NCBI GenBank assembly: GCA_946614405.1
Contig: CAMOGZ010000026.1
Coordinates: forward strand, 1 to 11,387
Direction: 5' to 3'
From: an uncultured Eubacterium sp.
GTDB lineage: Bacteria > Bacillota > Clostridia > Peptostreptococcales > Anaerovoracaceae
Length of the DNA: 11,387 bases
The notes beneath the pieces were generated by a model that had not been told where the DNA came from, did no database searches, and saw nothing but the letters and a program-made list of their open reading frames with translations. The position numbers were made by a program, and so were the translations under genes. How positions within the stretch are numbered: the first letter of the stretch is position 1; each line of letters begins with the position of its first letter. Shown here piece by piece: positions 6,432 through 11,387 of this stretch.

Positions 6432-7793
6432 TTATTTCTTTGCGGCGGCTTCCTTGACTGCTGCAATCAGCTCATCTCTGTTCGGAATGAGGGAGATGAA
6501 CTTGGGCTCGCCGTCGATGCACATGGTGGGCAGGTTGGAAATGCCCATCTTCTGGGTCCGTGCGATATCCTCCTTGATGAAGTACTTGTAGACTCTGTAC
6601 TCAGCGATATCGGAGATGGCGTCGAAGTTATCCTCAACGGATGCCAGCATGTAGGTGCAGGCAGCGCACTGCTCCGGATCCAGCAGGAAGAGCTCGATGA
6701 TGACCTTCTCGGATGCTGCATAATCCGGGATCTCCACCTCGATATCATCGAAGGAACTGGAATAGTTCTCCACGAGAACGCGGGAACTCTCCGGATTCTT
6801 CACGGCCTGGGCGCAGGCGATGGTGTTCTCGCGAGGCACTGCGTAAGGCATATCGCATCCCGGGCTGATGATCAGGTTGTGCTTGTCCTCGATGCTGTCC
6901 AGGAGATCCAGGACGCACTTGATGTTATCCTGCTGATTTCCGTGGAGCATCACGGTGGTCAGAGGAATGTTTCCGCTGAGGGCTACATTATACTTGTCGG
7001 TGATCTCCTTGGCAGTCGGAAGATCTACGTTCTCATCCACAGCGATGCTGTCCGGTCCGCACTGGCACATGACTTCCACCTGCTTGGTAGCGTTACCGCA
7101 GACGAAGAAGGAAGACAGAACGTCTCTGCTTCTGATATAGTCAAATACGCTGATGAAAGATTCCTTCAGCATCTTGTCGATCATTCTCGGGGAGACCTGG
7201 CTGATCAGAGGATCGACGACGGCAATGACGTCCATGCCTGCATCGATGTACATCTCTGCCATGGCGATGGCCACCTTAGCGCAGTATTCCATCAGATCCT
7301 TGACGTACTGTTTGTCGGACATCATGTCCATGAACAGATTGGTCCCTCTCAGGTGAGAAGCCAGGGTGAAGGGTCCGCAGATCAGTCCATAGAGAGCGGT
7401 CTCATCGCCGATCTCAGCCTTCAGTCTTCTCATGGCGTCAAGGATGATGGGCAGGCGGCCGGATTCCGGTGTGGGGATCTTGCAGTCGCAGGGGATGCCC
7501 TTCTCCGCTTCCAGCGGATGGGTCGTGACCGATGGCGGATTGTAATCAGCCCACATCAGTTCGCATCCGATGATCTCCGCTTCCACCTGAAGGTCGAACA
7601 GGACCGGAAGTCCGTCCGGCATATACAATTTATTTACTTCTTTCATACACTCGACGATCTTGTCGGCGTCGGTCAGCATCTCCGTAGCGGTGTACCCCTT
7701 CAGCTGGCCGGAATGCACTCCGGAAAAGGGTACCCATGGAATGCTGTCTACACTCTCATGTTTTAAAGTCTTAATGATCAGATCTTTTCCCAT
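6432..7793 (-). CDS. UroD/MtaA-type methyltransferase fused to a thioredoxin-like domain
   Basis: Residues about 1-335 form the uroporphyrinogen-decarboxylase-fold domain found in MtaA/MtbA/CmuA enzymes, which move a methyl group between a corrinoid protein and a thiol. Zinc in that family is held by H-x-C and a later Cys. Here the matching places read FVCGN (Cys232; the His is Phe230) and SPGCDMP (Cys313). After a linker, residues about 360-450 look like a thioredoxin/glutaredoxin-type domain: a strand EKVIIELFLL, then CAAC (376-379), and NLPTMC with the likely cis-Pro422. Single-domain relatives are about 340-380 residues, so the extra 90 are a true fusion. ATG 7793 follows GGAGG (7799-7803) by 5 bases; the in-frame ATG at 7805 has no ribosome binding site. 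It heads the five-gene block and is followed by a terminator. A decarboxylase role in haem synthesis is unlikely given the zinc-type cysteines and the context. Confidence 0.87.
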   Translation of the reverse strand: MGKDLIIKTLKHESVDSIPWVPFSGVHSGQLKGYTATEMLTDADKIVECMKEVNKLYMPDGLPVLFDLQVEAEIIGCELMWADYNPPSVTTHPLEAEKGIPCDCKIPTPESGRLPIILDAMRRLKAEIGDETALYGLICGPFTLASHLRGTNLFMDMMSDKQYVKDLMEYCAKVAIAMAEMYIDAGMDVIAVVDPLISQVSPRMIDKMLKESFISVFDYIRSRDVLSSFFVCGNATKQVEVMCQCGPDSIAVDENVDLPTAKEITDKYNVALSGNIPLTTVMLHGNQQDNIKCVLDLLDSIEDKHNLIISPGCDMPYAVPRENTIACAQAVKNPESSRVLVENYSSSFDDIEVEIPDYAASEKVIIELFLLDPEQCAACTYMLASVEDNFDAISDIAEYRVYKYFIKEDIARTQKMGISNLPTMCIDGEPKFISLIPNRDELIAAVKEAAAKK

Positions 7794-7798
7794 CTTAT

Positions 7799-7803
7799 CC
7801 TCC
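7799..7803 (-). promoter_or_regulatory. Ribosome binding site that fixes the methyltransferase start
   Basis: GGAGG on the minus strand, 5 bases before ATG 7793. It overlaps the upstream in-frame ATG at 7805, which has no ribosome binding site of its own and would add only four residues. Confidence 0.75.
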
Positions 7804-7841
7804 ATTAACGATAGAACGCAATAATGTTATTATCCTGATAC

Positions 7842-7908
7842 TATTCTACACTAACGCGCAAAATGGTTGTTAGAATAATCTATCTATTCTTTGGCAAGAT
7901 TCTTAGAA
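7842..7908. other. Cluster of ATTCT half-sites upstream of the methyltransferase operon
   Basis: TATTCTA (7842-7848) and TAGAATA (7871-7877) form a 7-bp inverted repeat. A further TATTCT (7885-7890) pairs as a dyad with AGAATA (7872-7877), and GATTCTTAGAA (7898-7908) is a near-palindrome. Four related half-sites in 67 bases, just upstream of an operon that encodes its own PadR regulator, could be operators. The stretch is AT-rich, so chance is not excluded. I see no convincing -35/-10 pair here. Confidence 0.35.
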
Positions 7909-7920
7909 AAACAGGCACAG

Positions 7921-7945
7921 AAATAGTGGACAAAGTCCACTATTT
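7921..7945 (-). terminator. Perfect 11-bp inverted repeat after corA, terminator or operator
   Basis: AAATAGTGGAC and GTCCACTATTT flank a 3-base loop, 10 bases after the corA stop. As RNA it makes a strong stem, but the U-rich part on the minus strand is mostly inside the stem (ATTTCTG follows), so it is a weak classical terminator. The symmetry would also suit a protein-binding site for the downstream operon. Confidence 0.55.
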
Positions 7946-7954
7946 TCAACCTTT

Positions 7955-8899
7955 CTAAAGCATTCCCCGCTTCTTCAGGATCGCCAGCAAAACGATACAG
8001 ATGAGAGCGGCGATCACCACGATGATCCCGAATCCATAGGGCGTATTGGCGAGGGGCATCCACCGTCCGTCCACGTTCATCCCATAGAGTCCGGAGATGA
8101 CGGTGGGCACCGCCAGCACCAGGGTAATGGAAGTGAGGATCTTCATCACATTATTCAGCTGGTTGTCCAGGACGGCGGACATCAGTTCCCGGGTTCCGGA
8201 TATGATGCCCCGGTAGATCTCCGTCATCTCGATGGCCTGCTGGTTCTCCACGATCGCATCGCCGATGAGCTCCTCATCCTCCGGGTGCGGTCCAAGGCGG
8301 TGGTACCGTTTGATCCGGCCGATGACCTTCCCGTTCTCACGCAGGGAGGTATCAAAGTATACCAGAGTGGACTCCAGATTGTGCAGCTTGATCAGGTCTT
8401 CTTCCCGGGTCACCTTGTTTCCGATCTGTTCCTCGATCTGTCTCCTCTGCCGGTCGATGGAACGCAGATCCTCCTGATACAGCATCGCCACCTCCAGCAG
8501 GATATGGTAGACGAAGTTTCGTTTGCGATAGGTGTAGGCATCCCTGTACTTATTCCTCGTGAGTCCCTCCAGGACCCGGGGGTCTTCGCTGCAGATGGTG
8601 ATCAGGTGATCCGTACAAAGTATGATTCCAAGGGGTATGGTGGTGTAATGCTCCTGTTCATTACGGACCTCTTTGCTGGGAATATCGATGAACATCAAAG
8701 TATAATCGTCAAAAAGTTCGATACGGGTCTTTTCTTCCCGGTCCGCCGCCGCCAGAAGATCCTCCGGATCCACATTCAGCTTCTCGCCGATGAATTTAGC
8801 CTCCTCTTCGGAGGGGGCGGTCATCTTGACCCACATTCCTTCTGTCAGTTCATCCGCCTGCCGGATCCTGTTTCCCTCTGTGATGTAATACTGGATCAT
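7955..8899 (-). CDS. corA: CorA-family magnesium/divalent-metal transporter
   Basis: A pentameric inner-membrane channel for Mg2+ (and in relatives Co2+ or Zn2+). The 314-residue length is standard. Residues 1 to about 245 form the cytoplasmic funnel, with a charged helical section (RSIDRQRRQIEEQIG). Two C-terminal membrane helices follow, at about 254-273 and 288-308. The signature YGMN (GMN at 273-275) sits at the end of the first helix. The loop after GMN reads VDGRWMPLAN and lacks the Glu of the common MPEL version, a variation seen across the family. The ATG at 8899 has AAAGGTG 7 bases upstream and a good promoter (8930-8958). Its direction matches the methyltransferase operon downstream, but the 7921-7945 inverted repeat separates them, so it is probably its own unit. 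Exact metal preference cannot be read. Confidence 0.94.
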   Translation of the reverse strand: MIQYYITEGNRIRQADELTEGMWVKMTAPSEEEAKFIGEKLNVDPEDLLAAADREEKTRIELFDDYTLMFIDIPSKEVRNEQEHYTTIPLGIILCTDHLITICSEDPRVLEGLTRNKYRDAYTYRKRNFVYHILLEVAMLYQEDLRSIDRQRRQIEEQIGNKVTREEDLIKLHNLESTLVYFDTSLRENGKVIGRIKRYHRLGPHPEDEELIGDAIVENQQAIEMTEIYRGIISGTRELMSAVLDNQLNNVMKILTSITLVLAVPTVISGLYGMNVDGRWMPLANTPYGFGIIVVIAALICIVLLAILKKRGML

Positions 8900-8929
8900 C
8901 CTTCTTCACCTTTCCTAGTTTTTGGTTTT

Positions 8930-8958
8930 ATCATATCCCTATTTCCGCGGTTTGTAAA
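8930..8958 (-). promoter_or_regulatory. Sigma-A promoter of corA
   Basis: On the minus strand TTTACA (plus 8953-8958), 17 bases, then TATGAT (plus 8930-8935). Each hexamer differs from consensus at one position. The leader is about 25 nucleotides. Confidence 0.78.
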
Positions 8959-8973
8959 CTGATTTCATCTATA

Positions 8974-9003
8974 TTGACGCAGACGGCGTTTCGATAGTAT
9001 AAT
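8974..9003 (+). promoter_or_regulatory. Sigma-A promoter of the xpaC-telA operon
   Basis: TTGACG (8974-8979), 18 bases, then a perfect TATAAT (8998-9003). Start expected near 9010. It lies back to back with the corA promoter, the two -35 boxes being 15 bases apart. Confidence 0.85.
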
Positions 9004-9008
9004 GTAGT

Positions 9009-9039
9009 TGTAAAGGTGTAACTTTTTACCAAATTTACA
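9009..9039 (+). other. Possible 5' stem-loop of the xpaC transcript
   Basis: TGTAAA (9009-9014) can pair with TTTACA (9034-9039), and GGT (9015-9017) with ACC (9028-9030), leaving an AAA bulge. It begins at the predicted transcript start, so it could protect the 5' end. It is AT-rich and weak. Confidence 0.25.
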
Positions 9040-9047
9040 TACAGATT

Positions 9048-9053
9048 GAAGGA
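9048..9053 (+). promoter_or_regulatory. Ribosome binding site that fixes the xpaC start
   Basis: GAAGGA, 7 bases before ATG 9061. The open frame can be extended to a TTG at 9046, but that codon overlaps this site, so ATG 9061 is preferred. Confidence 0.8.
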
Positions 9054-9060
9054 CTACGAT

Positions 9061-10377
9061 ATGGGATATAATGAAATATTCAACGCGACGGATAAGATGA
9101 TGAACACCATCCTGAACGCAGTGGAGCAGAACGACTTCGGCAACCTGAACTCCATGCTGAAGGACCAGGTCCAGGACTTCTCCGATCAGCTGAAGCAGGA
9201 GAAACTGCAGCAGGAGCAGCGTCGCAGAGAACAGGAAGAACAGGCTGCAAAGGCAAGGCAGCAGGCCAACCAGCAGAACCAGCAGTGGTTCGACCAGCAG
9301 GCCAGTCAGCGTCCCAAGTGGGACGGCGCCAACCCCTACAGCAGCCATAATACTTACAGTGCCAACACCCAGAGCCGCCCGGCGGATATCAAGGTGGGCA
9401 CCCGTCCCACCGGGTCGGCGCGGACTCAGAATGTCATGACGCCGTTCCTCCAGCAGCGGCCCAAGCAGACCGGTGCCTACGGGAAGATCGGCGGAGGCGT
9501 TGCGGGAGCCTTTGTGTTCGGCTCATCCCTCCTGTGGACGGGACTCGCCGGTGCTATCATGGGGACCATCGCACTGCCGAGTCTGATCCTCTTCGGCGGC
9601 GGACTGGCGGCATCCATCTGGCTCATCCTGAACGGAAACAAGCAGAAGAACCTCATCAAGAAGTACTATCAGTACGGCAAAGCCCTGGGGACCGCAGAGT
9701 ACATCAAGCTGGACGAGCTGGCCGGGCTGGTGGGAGTCTCCCCCACTGAAGTGCGGAAGAGTCTCAGCGAGATGATGAAGGCAGGACTTCTGCCCCAGGC
9801 AAGATTCGACGAGAAGAAGACCACCCTGATCCTCACGCAGCAGGCATACAACCAGTATCAGCAGGCAGAGGATTCCCGCCGCCAGCGCGAGCAGAAAGAG
9901 GCGAAGGAGGCGGCACAGACCGCCGGCATGTCCGCAGAGACCCGCCAGATCCTGCAGGAGGGCGAGGCCTATATCAAGGCCCTGCGCCGGGCCAACGACA
10001 TGATCCCCGATGAGGCCATGTCGAAGAAGCTGGACCGCCAGGAGCAGATCGTCAACCGGATCTTCGCCCGTGTGAAGGAACATCCGGAGAACGCTTCTGA
10101 TCTGCGGAAGTTCATGAACTACTACCTGCCTACCACGGAGAAACTGCTGAAGGCCTACATCGACCTGGACAAGCAGCCCCAGGTGGGAGACAATATCGTG
10201 AAAACCAAACGTGATATCAATGAAGCGATGGACACCATCAACGATGCCTTCGAGAATCTGCTGGACAGCCTCTTCGAGGATGTGGCATGGGACATCTCTT
10301 CTGATATATCCGTCATGAAGACCATGATGGAGCAGGACGGTCTCACTGAACGCAAGATGAAGGCCGGCAGAAATTAA
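9061..10377 (+). CDS. xpaC: XpaC-like membrane protein (5-bromo-4-chloroindolyl phosphate hydrolysis family)
   Basis: A 438-residue protein of the XpaC family, whose biochemical role is poorly known despite the name; it is usually paired with TelA-type proteins, as here. Residues about 40-85 are a charged, Gln-rich helical stretch. Residues 85-140 are a low-complexity linker. Two adjacent membrane helices follow, at about 143-165 and 168-191 (rich in Gly and Ala). Residues about 213-260 (LDELAGLVGVSPTEVRKSL) read like a winged helix, then a long charged helical C-terminal region runs to the end. No signal peptide is seen. The promoter at 8974-9003 drives it, and telA starts 40 bases after its stop. 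The identification rests on domain order and the telA partner. The winged-helix reading is mine. Confidence 0.82.
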   Translation: MGYNEIFNATDKMMNTILNAVEQNDFGNLNSMLKDQVQDFSDQLKQEKLQQEQRRREQEEQAAKARQQANQQNQQWFDQQASQRPKWDGANPYSSHNTYSANTQSRPADIKVGTRPTGSARTQNVMTPFLQQRPKQTGAYGKIGGGVAGAFVFGSSLLWTGLAGAIMGTIALPSLILFGGGLAASIWLILNGNKQKNLIKKYYQYGKALGTAEYIKLDELAGLVGVSPTEVRKSLSEMMKAGLLPQARFDEKKTTLILTQQAYNQYQQAEDSRRQREQKEAKEAAQTAGMSAETRQILQEGEAYIKALRRANDMIPDEAMSKKLDRQEQIVNRIFARVKEHPENASDLRKFMNYYLPTTEKLLKAYIDLDKQPQVGDNIVKTKRDINEAMDTINDAFENLLDSLFEDVAWDISSDISVMKTMMEQDGLTERKMKAGRN

Positions 10378-10417
10378 CGTGTACCGTTACCTTTGTGTAT
10401 TATAAAGGAGAAATAAG

Positions 10418-11387
10418 ATGACAGAAGAAATGAAAAACAATGCAAATCCATTTGATGAAATGGAAGTGAAAGCCCCGGAGCTGTCCTTTGAGTCCGCACT
10501 GGAGGGCGCTGCTCAGGTGGTGAATGCCGGACCGGAAGGAATGGCTGCTGCAGCAGCTCAGGCCGTGGCAGTACCCAAGGAACAGGAGAACCTCACCGCA
10601 GAGGAGCTGGCTCAGGTAGATAAGTTCGTGAAGGAGATCGACCTCACCAATTCTCAGGCTGTCATGAACTACGGTGTGGGCACCCAGCAGAAGATCGCAG
10701 ACTTCTCCCAGAAGGCTCTGGAGAACGTGAAGACCAAGGATCTGGGCGACACCGGTGACATGATCAGCGACCTGGTGGGCGAGCTGAAGACCTTCAACAC
10801 CGACGAAGAAGAGAAAGGCCTCTTCGGCTTCTTCAAAAAGAAAGAGAAGAAGATGGAGACCCTGAAGGCCAAGTACAGCAAGGTGGAGACCAATGTCACC
10901 ACCATCAAGAATGAACTGGAGAGCCGTCAGATCCAGCTGCTGAAGGATAACGCCATGCTGGACCAGATGTATGAGATGAATCAGGTCTACTTCAAAGAGC
11001 TGTCCATGTACATCCTTGCCGGAAAGAAGAAACTGGAGGAAGTCAGAAGCACCACTCTGGTCGACCTGCAGCAGAAGGCTGAGGCCAGCGGACTTCCGGA
11101 AGACGCTCAGGCAGCACAGGACATGGCTGCTATGTGCGACCGCTTCGAGAAGAAGATCTACGATCTGCAGCTGACCCGGAACATTTCCCTGCAGACCGCA
11201 CCGCAGATCCGCATGGTCCAGTCCTCTAACACCCTGATGGCTGAGAAGATCCAGTCCACCATCGTAAATACCATTCCTCTCTGGAAGAACCAGATGGTCA
11301 TCGCCATGGGCGTGGAGCACTCCATGCAGGCAGCCAAGGCTCAGAAGGAGGTCTCTGAAATGACCAACGAACTGCTGAAGAAGAACG
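10418..11387 (+). CDS. telA: TelA-family toxic anion resistance protein, 3' end cut by window
   Basis: The frame stays open from ATG 10418 to the last base of the window, giving 323 residues. Full-length relatives are about 370-390 residues, so roughly 50-70 are missing. AAAGGAG at 10404-10410 lies 7 bases upstream of the start. Residues 1-60 are an Ala/Glu-rich N-terminal segment. The rest is almost wholly helical, with FGFFKKKEKK (136-145), a YILAGKKKLEEVR stretch (198-210), and the family's most conserved blocks LTRNISLQTAPQIR (252-265) and NTIPLWKNQ (284-292). TelA proteins are linked to tellurite and cell-envelope stress tolerance; the mechanism is unknown. It shares a transcript with xpaC, like xpaC-yaaN of Bacillus subtilis. 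Confidence 0.93.
   Translation, partial: MTEEMKNNANPFDEMEVKAPELSFESALEGAAQVVNAGPEGMAAAAAQAVAVPKEQENLTAEELAQVDKFVKEIDLTNSQAVMNYGVGTQQKIADFSQKALENVKTKDLGDTGDMISDLVGELKTFNTDEEEKGLFGFFKKKEKKMETLKAKYSKVETNVTTIKNELESRQIQLLKDNAMLDQMYEMNQVYFKELSMYILAGKKKLEEVRSTTLVDLQQKAEASGLPEDAQAAQDMAAMCDRFEKKIYDLQLTRNISLQTAPQIRMVQSSNTLMAEKIQSTIVNTIPLWKNQMVIAMGVEHSMQAAKAQKEVSEMTNELLKKN

Noticed and set aside
6432..7793. Haem-pathway uroporphyrinogen decarboxylase (HemE)
   Set aside because: The domain has MtaA-like cysteines near the expected zinc positions, a fused thioredoxin-like domain and no haem genes nearby.
7806..7954. Cobalamin riboswitch ahead of the methyltransferase operon
   Set aside because: I looked for a B12-box-like sequence and found none; the 149-base gap is also too short for a full cobalamin riboswitch.
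8977..8989. Short inverted repeat ACGC...GCGT between the corA and xpaC promoters
   Set aside because: Four-base arms are too short to separate from chance.
10400..11320. A 306-residue minus-strand open frame opposite telA
   Set aside because: Leu/His/Gln-rich antisense translation. The plus strand encodes the conserved TelA blocks with a good ribosome binding site and stays open to the window edge.

Overview
The window looks like a chromosomal segment of an anaerobic, gut-type Firmicute (Clostridia; Lachnospiraceae or a related family would fit). The reasons are strong AGGAGG-type ribosome binding sites, consensus sigma-A promoters, a CIRCE/HrcA operator in front of a small heat-shock gene, an xpaC-telA pair like the xpaC-yaaN pair of Bacillus subtilis, and a corrinoid-methyltransferase-type protein. 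Base composition is moderately GC-rich and even, and I see no insertion sequence, tRNA, rRNA, CRISPR array or phage gene. The phylum is inferred from gene families and signals only; the genus cannot be told.

Layout, left to right. (1) 10-438, minus: an Hsp20 chaperone, with a TTGACA-16-TATAAT promoter whose -35 box lies inside a CIRCE element. (2) 683-1876, plus: a sulfotransferase-like protein with a C-terminal coiled coil, ending in a hairpin terminator shared with the convergent operon. (3) 7793 down to 1904, minus: five co-oriented genes. In transcription order these are a UroD/MtaA-type methyltransferase fused to a thioredoxin-like domain, a CobW-type GTPase, a PadR-type regulator, a hydantoinase/oxoprolinase (HyuA-like) ATPase and an alanine/ornithine-racemase-family PLP enzyme. 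An intrinsic terminator and a possible second promoter separate the first gene from the other four. The next three are joined by two ATGA overlaps, and the racemase follows 20 bases later. (4) 7955-8899, minus: a CorA-type divalent-metal transporter. (5) 9061-10377 and 10418 to the window edge, plus: xpaC-like and telA-like genes. They are expressed divergently from corA by back-to-back promoters about 15 bp apart; telA is cut by the window end.

The part most likely to be a little-described system is the five-gene block. It combines a zinc/corrinoid methyltransferase fold carrying its own CxxC thioredoxin-like domain, a candidate metallochaperone GTPase, a Cys-rich PadR regulator, an ATP-dependent cyclic-amide-hydrolase-like protein without its usual HyuB partner, and an amino-acid racemase. 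A plausible but unproven reading is a pathway that opens or demethylates a cyclic or N-methylated amino-acid derivative and adjusts the stereochemistry of the amino acid released. No corrinoid protein or substrate-specific methyltransferase is present in the window, so the substrate cannot be named.

The other genes are ordinary housekeeping or stress genes. Three gene starts are better placed downstream of the longest open frame, judged from ribosome binding sites: the methyltransferase at 7793, the CobW protein at 6346 and XpaC at 9061.
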